NCBI RefSeq assembly: GCF_005144715.1 | Contig: NZ_SWKR01000002.1 | Coordinates: 1,496,146-1,560,145 of the forward strand | Source: Sphingomonas baiyangensis | Lineage (GTDB): Bacteria; Pseudomonadota; Alphaproteobacteria; Sphingomonadales; Sphingomonadaceae | DNA: 64,000 nt | Direction of reading: 5' to 3' | Shown: positions 1-8,402 of the stretch, piece by piece | Numbering within the stretch: the first letter of the stretch is position 1 | Layout: each line of letters starts with the position of its first letter | Position numbers and translations under genes: made by a program | The notes under the pieces: model-generated | The model's input: only the letters and a program-made list of their open reading frames with translations | What the model was told of the DNA's origin: nothing | The model's database searches: none

Positions 1-860
1 TCGCACGCCGCCGGATCGCCCGTCTGCAATCCGCGCCGCAGCCATGCCATGCGCTGTGCCGAGGTGCCGTGGGTGAAGCTGTCGGGCACGACGGTGCCGC
101 CCGCCTCGCGTTGCAGCGTGTCGTCGCCGATGGCGTTGGCGGCGGTCAGCCCTTCCTCAATATCGCCGGGCTCGAGCCGCGATCGGTTCTGCGCCGCCCA
201 CACGCCGGCATAGCAATCGGCTTGGAGTTCGAGCCGCACCGACAAGGCATTGCCCTCGGCCTCGGGCAGCGCGCGCTGCTGGCGCGTCACTTCCTGCGCG
301 GTGCCCGTCAGGTTCTGGATGTGGTGGCCGACTTCGTGCGCGATGACATAGGCCTGGGCGAAATCGCCCTGCGCGCCGTAGCGCGTGGCGAGCTCGTCGA
401 AGAAGCTCGTGTCGAGATAGATGCCCTGGTCGGGCGGGCAATAGAACGGGCCGGCGGCCGATGTGGCCGAGCCGCAACCCGAATTGACGCCGCGCTGATA
501 GAAGTTGAGCGTCGGCTCGCGATAGGTTCCGCCCTGCTGGCTGAACAGCGCCGCCCAGGTCTGCTCGGTCGAGGCGAGCACCTGGCAGGCGAAGCGGCGC
601 TCCTCGGTATTGCACACGCCCGCGCCGCTCGACACTTCGGGCCGCGTCGCCGGATTGCCGCCGCCGGTGAGGCCGCCCAGCCCGCCCGACATGCTGAAAT
701 AGACGAGCGCGATCACCGCAATCAGCCCGATGCCGCCACAGCCCATGCCGCGCCCAAGGAACAGCGGCAGCAGCCCGAGCAGGCCGAAGCCCCCACCGCC
801 ACCGCCGCCCGAGCCAAGATCGCGGACATTGTCGCTGGGGTCGAAATCGTCGAGGCGCAT
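1..860 (-). CDS. neutral zinc metallopeptidase, YpfJ family (3' end off window)
   Basis: Reading the minus strand from the ATG at 860 gives a protein that opens with a short Asp-rich start, a glycine run and one hydrophobic segment (about residues 30-55), followed by a globular domain. An HEVGH zinc-peptidase motif lies at 324-338 (first His about residue 175) and a downstream LQADCYAG-type segment supplies the third ligand region. This is the architecture of the YpfJ/neutral zinc metallopeptidase family, usually near 290 residues, so only the last few codons should lie beyond base 1. The single membrane anchor suggests a periplasm-facing peptidase. Substrate is unknown. It is divergent from the patatin gene across about 130 bp. 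Confidence 0.88.
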   Translation of the reverse strand, partial: MRLDDFDPSDNVRDLGSGGGGGGGFGLLGLLPLFLGRGMGCGGIGLIAVIALVYFSMSGGLGGLTGGGNPATRPEVSSGAGVCNTEERRFACQVLASTEQTWAALFSQQGGTYREPTLNFYQRGVNSGCGSATSAAGPFYCPPDQGIYLDTSFFDELATRYGAQGDFAQAYVIAHEVGHHIQNLTGTAQEVTRQQRALPEAEGNALSVRLELQADCYAGVWAAQNRSRLEPGDIEEGLTAANAIGDDTLQREAGGTVVPDSFTHGTSAQRMAWLRRGLQTGDPAAC

Positions 861-989
861 CGGCAGGGGTCCGTTCCGGGGTGGTAACGCTTGAAATGCG
901 CGGACCTGCCTTAGCGTTCAATCACCGCGATACTATTTTCGTAGCCGCGGCGGTTGATGCGGTGCAGCACGCACGCCATCTGCCGGGGG

Positions 990-2147
990 ATGGCCGATGC
1001 AGACCCCCACAAGCGGCACCGCGCCGCGCGATCGATGCCGCTGCCCGAATGCGTGGCGCTGGTGTTGCAGGGCGGCGGCGCGCTCGGCAGCTATCAGGCC
1101 GGCGTGATCGAGGCGCTTGCCGAGGCCGACGTCGCGATCGACTGGGTGGCGGGCATCTCGATCGGCGCGATCAACGCAGCGATCTTCGCCGGCAATCCGC
1201 CCGAGCGGCGGATCGAGCGGCTGCGTGCCTTCTGGGACACGGTGACGGCGGGCCTGCCGAGCTTCCCCATCTACGACGATCCGCGCATCCGCGAGTTCGT
1301 GCATGAATGGTCGGCGGCGAGCGTAATGACGCAGGGCGTGCCGGGCTTCTTCCGCCCGCGCATGGTGCCGCCGATGTTCGCGCCGCCGGGCAGTTGCGGC
1401 GCACTCAGCTTCTACGACAGCGCGCCGCTGGCCGACACGCTCGACGCGCTGATCGACTGGGAGCTCGCCAATGACGGGCCGGTGCGGCTCTCGATCGGCG
1501 CGGTCGAGGTCGAGAGCGGCAATTTCCATTATTTCGACAGCCGGCAATGCCGCATCGATGCGCGGCACGTCATGGCATCGGGCGCGCTGCCGCCGGGGCT
1601 GCCGCCGGTCGAGATCGACGGCAAATGGTATTGGGACGGCGGCCTCGTCTCGAACACGCCGCTCACGCATGTGCTCGATCATCAGGAAGCACCGACACTG
1701 GTGTTCCAGGTCGATCTGTTTTCGGCCACCGCCGATCGCCCGCGCACGCTGATGGACGTGATGAGCCGCGAGAAGGAAATCCGCTATTCGAGCCGGACGC
1801 GGCAGGTATCGCGCGAGCGGCTGCGGCTGCGGCAGGAGCGCGAGGCGATACGCCGCGTGCTCGCCAAGCTGCCGCCCGATCTGGCCGACGATCCCGACGT
1901 GCTGGCGCTGAAGGGGCAGGCCGCCGAGCTGCCCGTCAGCCTCGTCCACCTCATCCACCGCGCCAATGCGTGGGAAGGCGGCAGCCGCGACTTCGAATTC
2001 TCCGAACGTACGATGCGCGACCATTGGGCCGCCGGGCGCGAGGCCATCGCCGAGACGATGGCACAGTCGCAGGTGCTGGCGCAGAATATCGCCGACGGGC
2101 GCACCGCCGCCTTCGACCTGACACGCCGCGCGCAGCCGCGCCGCTGA
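990..2147 (+). CDS. patatin-like phospholipase with C-terminal DUF3734
   Basis: A 385-residue patatin-fold lipid acyl hydrolase. Visible motifs are the glycine-rich oxyanion loop (GGGALG near residue 28), the nucleophile elbow GISIG (Ser57) and the DGG catalytic-Asp motif (Asp216). After about residue 240 comes an Arg-rich helical DUF3734 domain. The start at 990 is chosen because translation before it is low-complexity; an ATG at 1035 is also possible, since neither has a clean ribosome site at normal spacing. It ends 16 bp before a 3-hydroxybutyrate dehydrogenase gene; this pairing suggests a role in storage-lipid (polyhydroxybutyrate) turnover, which is inference. Confidence 0.9.
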   Translation: MADADPHKRHRAARSMPLPECVALVLQGGGALGSYQAGVIEALAEADVAIDWVAGISIGAINAAIFAGNPPERRIERLRAFWDTVTAGLPSFPIYDDPRIREFVHEWSAASVMTQGVPGFFRPRMVPPMFAPPGSCGALSFYDSAPLADTLDALIDWELANDGPVRLSIGAVEVESGNFHYFDSRQCRIDARHVMASGALPPGLPPVEIDGKWYWDGGLVSNTPLTHVLDHQEAPTLVFQVDLFSATADRPRTLMDVMSREKEIRYSSRTRQVSRERLRLRQEREAIRRVLAKLPPDLADDPDVLALKGQAAELPVSLVHLIHRANAWEGGSRDFEFSERTMRDHWAAGREAIAETMAQSQVLAQNIADGRTAAFDLTRRAQPRR

Positions 2148-2163
2148 CACGAAAGGATATCGC

Positions 2164-2946
2164 ATGTTCCTGAAAGGCAAGTCCGCGCTCGTCACCGGTT
2201 CCACCTCGGGTATCGGCCTCGCCTATGCGCGCGTGCTTGCCGGCGCGGGTGCGCATATGATGCTCAACGGCTTCGGCGATGCCGACGCGATCGAGACGAT
2301 CCGCGCCGAGCTGGCCGAGGCGAGCGGCGGCGAGGCGCTGTACGACGCCGTCGACATGAGCAAGCCCGACCAGATCGCCGCGATGGTCGCGCGCGCGCAT
2401 GCGGCGTGGGGCGGCCCCGACATCGTCATCAACAATGCCGGCATCCAGCATGTTTGCCCGATCGAGGAGTTCCCGCCCGAGAAGTGGGACGCGATCATCG
2501 CGATCAACCTCAGTTCGGCGTTCCACGTGATGCGGGCGGCGGTGCCGCACATGAAGGCGCGCGGCTGGGGGCGCATCATCTCGACCGCGTCGGCGCACAG
2601 CCTCGTCGCCAGCCCCAACAAATCGGCCTATGTCGCGGCCAAGCACGGCATTGCCGGGCTGACCAAGACCGTGGCGCTCGAGACGGCGACGCACGGCATC
2701 ACCGTCAACGCCATCTCGCCCGGCTATGTATGGACGCCGCTGGTCGAGAACCAGATTCCCGACACGATGAAGGCGCGCAACCTGACGCGCGAGCAGGTGA
2801 TCGAGGATGTGCTGCTGCACGCGCAGCCCACCAAGGAATTCGTGACGCCCGAGCAGGTCGCGGCGCTGGCCTTGTTCCTGTGCCGCGACGAGGCGGCGTC
2901 GATCACCGGCGCGAACCTGTCGATGGACGGCGGCTGGACGGCCTGA
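2164..2946 (+). CDS. bdhA: 3-hydroxybutyrate dehydrogenase (SDR)
   Basis: A 260-residue classical short-chain dehydrogenase that would oxidise (R)-3-hydroxybutyrate to acetoacetate with NAD+ in the cytosol. It shows the TGSTSGIG cofactor loop (residues 11-18), NNAG (90-93), and the catalytic Ser143, Tyr156 and Lys160 (YVAAK). Length and the C-terminal MDGGWTA match bacterial BDH. An AAAGG-type ribosome site precedes the ATG. It follows the patatin gene in the same direction with a 16 bp gap, so the two are probably one transcript serving PHB or ketone-body use. Confidence 0.92.
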   Translation: MFLKGKSALVTGSTSGIGLAYARVLAGAGAHMMLNGFGDADAIETIRAELAEASGGEALYDAVDMSKPDQIAAMVARAHAAWGGPDIVINNAGIQHVCPIEEFPPEKWDAIIAINLSSAFHVMRAAVPHMKARGWGRIISTASAHSLVASPNKSAYVAAKHGIAGLTKTVALETATHGITVNAISPGYVWTPLVENQIPDTMKARNLTREQVIEDVLLHAQPTKEFVTPEQVAALALFLCRDEAASITGANLSMDGGWTA

Positions 2947-3012
2947 GCGCCCGCTCGCACGAAAGGCGATCGTAGCGCTTCCCTTCGCGCGCCGAGGCGC
3001 TAGGCTCGCGCG

Positions 3013-3666
3013 ATGGGTCGTATCAACAGGTTGCGGGGCACGATCCCGCTGATGTCGTTTCTGATGCTCGGTAGCGCGGTTGCAGGGTGCTCGGGCACGC
3101 GCACGGCCGCGCCCGATGCGAGCCCGGCGCCCGCCGCGCTCGACTGGCGGCGCGTCGCGACGGTGGCCGATCGCGATCGGCTGCGGCGCTGGCGCGACGC
3201 CTGGACGACGACGCTGCCGGCCGCGCGCGCGGCCGATCCGGCCGGCGTCGCCGCGGCAGGCGATCTGCTCGCGATCGATCGCGCGCTGCCCGGCGCCACG
3301 CCGCCGCCCGGCCGCTATCGCTGCCGCGTGCTCAAGCTCGGTGCCGCCGGCACCGGCGCGCGCGCGTTCACCGCCTATCCCTGGTTCGACTGCCATATCG
3401 ACGATCAGGGCGAAGTGCTGGGCTTCTACAAGGATACCGGATCGCAGCGCCCGGTGGGGCTGATCTTCCGCGACGCGCCCTCGCGCGCGATATTCCTCGG
3501 CACGCTGGTGCTGGGCGACGAAGGCGCGCCGCTGCAATATGGGCAGGACGGCGACCGCGACATGGTGGGCGTGGTCGAGCGCGTCGGCGAGCGGCGCTGG
3601 CGGCTGGTGCTGCCCTGGCCGCGCTTCGAATCGCAGCTCGACGTGATCGAGCTGGTGCCCGCCTGA
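3013..3666 (+). CDS. DUF4893-type lipoprotein
   Basis: A 217-residue protein with a lipoprotein signal: a hydrophobic stretch ends in VAGC (Cys about residue 26), so it is probably lipid-anchored in the envelope. The rest has the Trp/Arg-rich pattern of sphingomonad DUF4893 proteins and ends in a conserved-looking LPWPRFESQLDVIELVPA block. An ATG at 3052 would give a shorter signal peptide and cannot be excluded. Its stop overlaps the first possible ATG of the following peptidase (TGATG), which suggests co-translation. Function is unknown. Confidence 0.75.
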   Translation: MGRINRLRGTIPLMSFLMLGSAVAGCSGTRTAAPDASPAPAALDWRRVATVADRDRLRRWRDAWTTTLPAARAADPAGVAAAGDLLAIDRALPGATPPPGRYRCRVLKLGAAGTGARAFTAYPWFDCHIDDQGEVLGFYKDTGSQRPVGLIFRDAPSRAIFLGTLVLGDEGAPLQYGQDGDRDMVGVVERVGERRWRLVLPWPRFESQLDVIELVPA

Positions 3667-3680
3667 TGAAGGAGACGAAG

Positions 3681-4997
3681 ATGCTGCGCCTGTTGCTGCT
3701 CGCCGGTGCCGCGCTGGCCACCACCCCCGCCGCCGCGCAGGACGACGCCGTGCGCACCGCCACCGCGCGCGCGATGCCGCAGCTGATGACGCTCTATCGC
3801 GACCTGCACGCCAGCCCCGAGCTAAGCACCCGCGAGGTACAGACCGCCGCCAAGCTGGCGAAGCTGGCGCGCGCCGAGGGCTTCGCCGTCACCGAGAAGG
3901 TGGGCGGCACCGGCGTGGTCGCGGTGCTCGAAAACGGCCCCGGCCCCGTGCTGCTGCTGCGCGCCGACATGGACGGCCTGCCCGTCACCGAAGCGACGGG
4001 CCTGCCCTTCGCCTCGAAGGTACGCGCGACGACCGACGAGGGGCGCGAGAGCGGCGTGATGCACGCCTGCGGGCACGATACGCACATGGCCGCCTGGGTG
4101 GGCACGATGCGCAACCTGAAGGCGATGCGCGGCCAATGGTCGGGCACGCTGGTGATGATCGCGCAGCCCGCCGAGGAAAAGGGGCTGGGTGCCAAGGCGA
4201 TGCTCGACGACGGGCTCTACACGCGCTTCCCCAAGCCGCAGCATGTGCTCGCGTTCCACGACAGCGCCAGCCTGAAGGCGGGGCAACTCGGCGTGCGGCG
4301 CGGATACACGATGGCCAATGTCGACAGCGTCGACGTGCTGGTGAAGGGCGTGGGCGGGCATGGCGCGGCGCCCGCCTCGACCAAGGACCCGATCGTGCTC
4401 GGCGCGCGCATCGTCGGCGCGCTGCAGACGCTGCTGAGCCGCGAGATCGATCCGCAGAACCCTGCGGTGGTGACGGTGGGCAGCTTTGCCGGCGGCACCT
4501 CGCACAACGTCATCGGCGACGAGGCGACGCTGCTCATCACCGTGCGCAGCTATGCGCCCGAGGTCCGCAAGCACCTGCTCGACGGCATCGCGCGGATCGC
4601 GCGCGGCGAGGCGATCGCCGCCGGGATGCCCGAGGACCGGATGCCCGTGGTGACGATCCGCGACGGCTTCACGCCCGCCGTCTTCAACACCGATGCGATG
4701 GCCGACCGCGTCGAGCGCGTGTTCACCAGCCGGTTCGGCAAGGATCGTGTCGAAGCCGTGCCGCCGGGCATGGTGGGCGAGGATTTCTCGCGCTTCTGGC
4801 TCGCCGACGAGACGATCGAGAGCGCGTTGTTCTGGGTGGGCGGCGTGCCGGCGGCGAAATGGGATGCGGCGAAGGCGGGCGGTGCCGCCCTCCCCTCGCT
4901 CCACAGTGCGACCTGGGCGCCTGATGCCGAGGCAGTGGTATCGACCGCGACCGAGGCGATGACGGCGGCGGCGCTCGACGTGCTGAAGAAGGGCTGA
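3681..4997 (+). CDS. M20 family metallopeptidase (amidohydrolase), secreted
   Basis: A 438-residue M20D-type amidohydrolase of the aminoacylase/carboxypeptidase kind. A signal peptide (MLRLLLLAGA to AAAQ, cleavage near residue 20) indicates export. Metal ligands are seen in HACGHD (Cys130, His132), the catalytic QPAEE (Glu165/166) and a later FHD. The start at 3681 is preferred over the ATG at 3666 because AAGGAG sits at the right distance upstream and the signal peptide then begins correctly. It follows the DUF4893 lipoprotein directly and probably shares its transcript. Substrate is not predictable. Confidence 0.9.
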   Translation: MLRLLLLAGAALATTPAAAQDDAVRTATARAMPQLMTLYRDLHASPELSTREVQTAAKLAKLARAEGFAVTEKVGGTGVVAVLENGPGPVLLLRADMDGLPVTEATGLPFASKVRATTDEGRESGVMHACGHDTHMAAWVGTMRNLKAMRGQWSGTLVMIAQPAEEKGLGAKAMLDDGLYTRFPKPQHVLAFHDSASLKAGQLGVRRGYTMANVDSVDVLVKGVGGHGAAPASTKDPIVLGARIVGALQTLLSREIDPQNPAVVTVGSFAGGTSHNVIGDEATLLITVRSYAPEVRKHLLDGIARIARGEAIAAGMPEDRMPVVTIRDGFTPAVFNTDAMADRVERVFTSRFGKDRVEAVPPGMVGEDFSRFWLADETIESALFWVGGVPAAKWDAAKAGGAALPSLHSATWAPDAEAVVSTATEAMTAAALDVLKKG

Positions 4998-5007
4998 TCG
5001 CCCCTAT

Positions 5008-5652
5008 ATGGCGGCGCCCCGGCTCGTCATCTTCGATTTCGACGGCACGCTTGCGGACAGCGGGCGCTGGTTCCTCGGCATCGTCGATCATCTGGCCGAA
5101 CGCTACGCGTTCCGGCCCGTCGAGCCGCACGAGGTCGAGGCGCTGCGCGACCGCACGACGCGCGAGGTGATCCGCCATCTGGGCATTCCGGCGTGGAAGC
5201 TGCCCTTCATCGCACGCTATGTGCGCAGCCTGTTCGCGCTGCACACGCACGAGGTGTCGCTGTTCGACGGCGTGGGCGCGATGCTCGAGGCGATCGAAGC
5301 GGCGGGGGTGCCGATCGCGCTGGTGACGTCGAACGCCGAGATCAACGCGCGGCGTATCCTTGGCGAGCACGCGGCGCGCATCGCGGTGTGGGAATGCGCG
5401 GTCTCGCTTTACGGCAAGGCGCCGCGGCTCAGGCGCGTGCTGCGCCGCACGGGCATCGCCGCTGCCGACACGCTCGCGATCGGCGACGAGACGCGCGACA
5501 TCGAGGCGGCGCGCAAGGTGGGGATGCAGGCCGCCGGCGTGCTGTGGGGCTATGCGAGCGAAGCGTCGCTCATGCGCTGCGGACCCGACCGGCTGTTCGG
5601 GTCGCCGGAGGAGGTGGCGGGGCTGTTTGGGGAGAAGGTGGCGGCGAACTAG
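5008..5652 (+). CDS. HAD-like hydrolase (phosphoglycolate phosphatase-like)
   Basis: A 214-residue HAD phosphatase: motif I DFDGT (Asp10 nucleophile, Asp12), motif II VTSN, a helical cap between them, and motif IV GDETRD. It would dephosphorylate a small cytosolic phosphometabolite. It starts 11 bp after the M20 gene, so the two may be co-transcribed. Its last codons abut the repeat beginning at 5653. Confidence 0.88.
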   Translation: MAAPRLVIFDFDGTLADSGRWFLGIVDHLAERYAFRPVEPHEVEALRDRTTREVIRHLGIPAWKLPFIARYVRSLFALHTHEVSLFDGVGAMLEAIEAAGVPIALVTSNAEINARRILGEHAARIAVWECAVSLYGKAPRLRRVLRRTGIAAADTLAIGDETRDIEAARKVGMQAAGVLWGYASEASLMRCGPDRLFGSPEEVAGLFGEKVAAN

Positions 5653-6029
5653 CTCCCCTCCCTGGAAGGGAGGGGCCGGGGGTGGGTGGAAGCCCGCGTA
5701 ACGGCATCGTCGATCACCGCCATTACGCCTGGCAGGTTGTAAAATACCTTGCTGTTCCAGAAGCGCAGGACCGTCCAGCCATGGCTTGCGAGATACGCAG
5801 TGCGCGCATTGTCGGCGACCGACTGCGATCCATGATGCCCTCCATCCAGTTCGATCGCGATGCGGGCCGATCGGCACGCCAGATCGAGGATGAAATGACC
5901 GAATACGAGTTGGCGCGTGAAACGCGGCCGATGCCCGCGCAGCACGTTCCACAGCGCGCGTTCGGCCGGCGTGGCGGCGTTGCGAAGCGCACGGGCATTG
6001 TTCGTTAGTTCGGGCGGGATGCGCTGCAC
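5649..6029 (-). CDS. DUF559 (Vsr-like) endonuclease-domain protein
   Basis: A 126-residue protein of the DUF559 family, distantly related to very-short-patch-repair endonucleases. The hallmarks are the Arg-rich N-terminus, FTRQ...FILDLACR with the conserved Asp, IELDGGHH, and VLRFWN near the C-terminus. The last dozen residues (THPRPLPSREGS) are encoded by palindromic repeat copy A1, so the gene end and the repeat are fused. A matching inverted copy lies 33 bp upstream of the start. There is no methylase partner. It is convergent with the HAD gene, overlapping it by 4 bp. Confidence 0.87.
   Translation of the reverse strand: MQRIPPELTNNARALRNAATPAERALWNVLRGHRPRFTRQLVFGHFILDLACRSARIAIELDGGHHGSQSVADNARTAYLASHGWTVLRFWNSKVFYNLPGVMAVIDDAVTRASTHPRPLPSREGS
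5653..5690 (+). repeat. palindromic repeat family A, copy 1
   Basis: A 38-base element: a short GC hairpin (CTCCCCTCCCT, 'gga', AGGGAGGGG) followed by a G-rich tail ending in GGTGGGTGGA. It is an exact inverted copy of 6062-6099, and the similarity continues for about six more bases with one mismatch. The last codons of the DUF559 gene are written in this repeat. Confidence 0.9.
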
Positions 6030-6061
6030 GGCTTCGCAGGATAGCGAAGGCCGTGCGGGCG

Positions 6062-6099
6062 TCCACCCACCCCCGGCCCCTCCCTTCCAGGGAGGGGAG
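6062..6099 (-). repeat. palindromic repeat family A, copy 2 (inverted)
   Basis: Exact 38/38 inverted copy of 5653-5690. The pair encloses the whole DUF559 gene, giving a unit of about 447 bp with identical inverted ends. It lies 9 bp beyond the stop codon of the beta-helix gene on the other side. Confidence 0.9.
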
Positions 6100-6107
6100 C
6101 ATCTGGG

Positions 6108-7037
6108 CTATTGCCGCGCGAACTCGACCATGTTCTTGGCGACCTCGTTGTCGCGCAGGACGAGCTTTTCGCCCGACCAGTCGCGCACGAAGGCGGTTTC
6201 GTGTTCGAAGTCGGGGACGGTCCAGGCGCGGTTGGCTTCGATCGCGAGGCCGCCCGAGCGGTTTTCCGCACCTTCGGGCGCGACCGTTATCATCGAGGTC
6301 CAGTTGTCCTTGCCCGTCCCCTGCACAAAGCTGTTGAGCGCGATGCGGCCGGTAGCGCCGTTCGACAGGTCGATCATGTAGTTGGTCGCCTGCCCCTTGC
6401 TGTCATCGAAGCTGTTGTCGACGATCTCGACGCGGGGGGCGCGGTTCTTAATGTAATGGCCGCCGGTGCCCTGCTCGAAGCGCGAGCGCGTGACCTTGAG
6501 GCTGCCATATTCGCCGATGTAGAGCGCGTGCGCGCCCGATCCGTCGGGATGCTTGCCCAGCCGCGCGAAGGTCGACTTGTCGATGGCGATGCTGGCGTTC
6601 GGATCGGCGGCTGAGAGAATGCCGCACTGGCCATCGACGAACATCGAGTTGCTGACGGTGAGGTCACCCTGCTCGATGCGGATACCGGCGCCATTGCCGT
6701 CGGGCACGAAAGTGCGCGTGAACACGATGCCGTCGACCGCCGCGGCGCGTCCGCGCAACACGAAGGTGGCCTTGTCCTCGCAGATCGCGCCATCGAACAC
6801 CACCGCGCCCGGCGTTTCGGACACGTAGCTGATCGCGCCGGCTTCCTGCACCACGCATTCGCGGTAGCGGCCGGGCGCTATGCGGATGGTGGCGGTGCTG
6901 TTGCCGATCGCCTGCACGGCATCATAGAGGCTGGCGAACACCTGCCCGCTTTCGACGATGGTGAACGGCCCGCCCGATTGCGGGAGCGCGGGGCTTGCGA
7001 GCAGGCCGGCGGCAGCGAGGGCGAGAATGGGGCGCAT
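6108..7037 (-). CDS. right-handed beta-helix protein, exported
   Basis: A 309-residue protein with a signal peptide (MRPILALAAAGLLASPALPQ) and a body of short repeated turns rich in Asn, Gly, Val and Ile (SNSMFV, DNSFDD, LNSFVQGT patterns), typical of a parallel beta-helix of the pectate-lyase/NosD kind. No catalytic residues could be assigned. An ATG at 7049 is an alternative start. It stands alone, divergent from a serine hydrolase. Extracytoplasmic carbohydrate binding or cleavage is possible but unproven. Confidence 0.75.
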   Translation of the reverse strand: MRPILALAAAGLLASPALPQSGGPFTIVESGQVFASLYDAVQAIGNSTATIRIAPGRYRECVVQEAGAISYVSETPGAVVFDGAICEDKATFVLRGRAAAVDGIVFTRTFVPDGNGAGIRIEQGDLTVSNSMFVDGQCGILSAADPNASIAIDKSTFARLGKHPDGSGAHALYIGEYGSLKVTRSRFEQGTGGHYIKNRAPRVEIVDNSFDDSKGQATNYMIDLSNGATGRIALNSFVQGTGKDNWTSMITVAPEGAENRSGGLAIEANRAWTVPDFEHETAFVRDWSGEKLVLRDNEVAKNMVEFARQ

Positions 7038-7077
7038 GGCGGGCCTCATGTAAACCGGGCGAGCCGGGGGGAAGGAC

Positions 7078-7105
7078 GGTGCTTCGACAGGCTCAGCACG
7101 AACGG
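7078..7105 (-). repeat. palindromic repeat family B, solo copy
   Basis: A 28-base copy of the GGTGCTTCGACAGGCTCAGC-type repeat lying in the 153 bp between two divergent genes. Other copies occur at 8288, 8340, 17242, 17309, 34788 and 34841, with variants at 38169 and 38251. This is the only copy without a nearby inverted partner. Confidence 0.85.
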
Positions 7106-7190
7106 AGAAGGATCGGCGCATGATGCGCTTCGCCGCGTTACCATCCGGTTGACGTGGCGCGTCGCACGGCGGCGACCTACATCGCACAGG

Positions 7191-8252
7191 ATGCGTATCC
7201 GTAGCTTTGCCGCCCTGCCCGCGCTAGCGCTCGTCGCCTGCGCGCCCGCCAGCTCCGAACCCGAGCGCGAGGCCGCTTCAAGCGTAGAGCCGGCGCGTAC
7301 CACGGGCCTTGATCGGGCGCTGATGGCGCAGACGGTGGCGGCGGCGCAGCGGCTGCCGCGCCTGCGGTCGCTGCTGGTGCTGCGCGACGGCCAGACGCTC
7401 GCCGAGCATCGCTTCAACGGCGGGCCGCCGCTCGACCGGCCGGTGAACATCAAGTCGGCGTCGAAGACGATCCTCGCGACGCTGGCGGGCATCGCGATCG
7501 ACAAGCGCGTGCTGACGGGCGCCGACCAGCGCGTGGCGCCGCTGCTCGCCGCCGATGCGCCGACCAATCCCGATCCGCGCCTCGCGCGACTGACGGTCGA
7601 TCATCTCCTGTCGATGCGCGCGGGACTCGAGCGCACCTCGGGCGGCAATTACGGCGCCTGGGTCGCGAGCCCCAACTGGGTGCGCTACGCACTGTCGCGC
7701 CCCTTCGTCGAGGAGCCGGGCGGCGCGATGCTCTATTCGACGGGCAGTTCGCACCTGATGTCGGCAGTGCTGACGCGCGCCTCGGGTCGCTCGACGCATG
7801 CGCTGGCGAACGAATGGCTTGCCGAGCCGCTGGGCATCCGCATTCCCGAATGGCCGCGCGACCCCCAGGGCATCTATTTCGGCGGCAACGACATGCTGAT
7901 GTCGCCCAAGGCGCTGGCGCGGTTCGGCGAGATGATTCGCGGCGGCGGGACGATCAACGGGCGGCGCGTGGTGTCGAAGCAGTGGATCGACGCGTCGTGG
8001 CAGGCGCGCGCGCGCAGTCCGTGGAGCGGCAACGGCTATGGCTATGGCTGGTTTGTCGAGGATGTGCGCGGCCACCCCTTGCGCTTCGCCTGGGGCTATG
8101 GCGGGCAGATGCTCTATCTCGTCCCCGATCTCGGGCTGACGGTGGTGATGACGAGCGACCCCAGCCCGCATCCGCGCAGCGAGAGCCATATCGCCGATCT
8201 GCACCGGCTGCTCGCCGACGGCATCGTGCCGGCGGCCGAGCGCGGGGGGTGA
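7191..8252 (+). CDS. serine hydrolase, beta-lactamase/PBP fold, lipoprotein
   Basis: A 353-residue protein of the class C beta-lactamase-like (Pfam Beta-lactamase) group. It has a lipoprotein signal with LVAC (Cys17), the active-site SASK tetrad (Ser89, Lys92), a YST motif at 182-184 in the place of YxN, and WGYGG in the place of the HxG/KTG box. It is likely an envelope-anchored esterase or D-peptidase-like hydrolase and not a resistance enzyme; this is inference from the variant motifs. It is followed by an inverted pair of family B repeats that could act as a transcript end. Confidence 0.85.
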   Translation: MRIRSFAALPALALVACAPASSEPEREAASSVEPARTTGLDRALMAQTVAAAQRLPRLRSLLVLRDGQTLAEHRFNGGPPLDRPVNIKSASKTILATLAGIAIDKRVLTGADQRVAPLLAADAPTNPDPRLARLTVDHLLSMRAGLERTSGGNYGAWVASPNWVRYALSRPFVEEPGGAMLYSTGSSHLMSAVLTRASGRSTHALANEWLAEPLGIRIPEWPRDPQGIYFGGNDMLMSPKALARFGEMIRGGGTINGRRVVSKQWIDASWQARARSPWSGNGYGYGWFVEDVRGHPLRFAWGYGGQMLYLVPDLGLTVVMTSDPSPHPRSESHIADLHRLLADGIVPAAERGG

Positions 8253-8287
8253 TGCGCGCCGATTCGGGAAAGGCGCGCGCCCTTTTC

Positions 8288-8367
8288 CCGTTCGCACTGA
8301 GCTTGTCGAAGTGCCGTTTTTCGACAAGAAAAGAAAAGCGGTGCTTCGACAGGCTCAGCACGAACGG
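8288..8367. repeat. palindromic repeat family B, inverted pair
   Basis: Copies at 8288-8315 (forward) and 8340-8367 (reverse) can pair into a long hairpin with a 24-base loop. The pair fills most of the 150 bp between two convergent genes and may serve as a bidirectional terminator. The rest of the gap shows nothing else. Confidence 0.85.
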
Positions 8368-8402
8368 TGGTTGGTGACTGTATCTATCAGCCGGGCAATG
8401 CC

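Noticed and set aside
1951..3537. A 528-codon minus-strand frame opposite the bdhA and DUF4893 genes
   Set aside because: Low-complexity antisense translation; the plus-strand genes have full motifs and ribosome sites.
5653..6099. A CRISPR array or insertion sequence at the DUF559 locus
   Set aside because: Only two repeat copies in inverted orientation, no spacers, no transposase and no visible target duplication.
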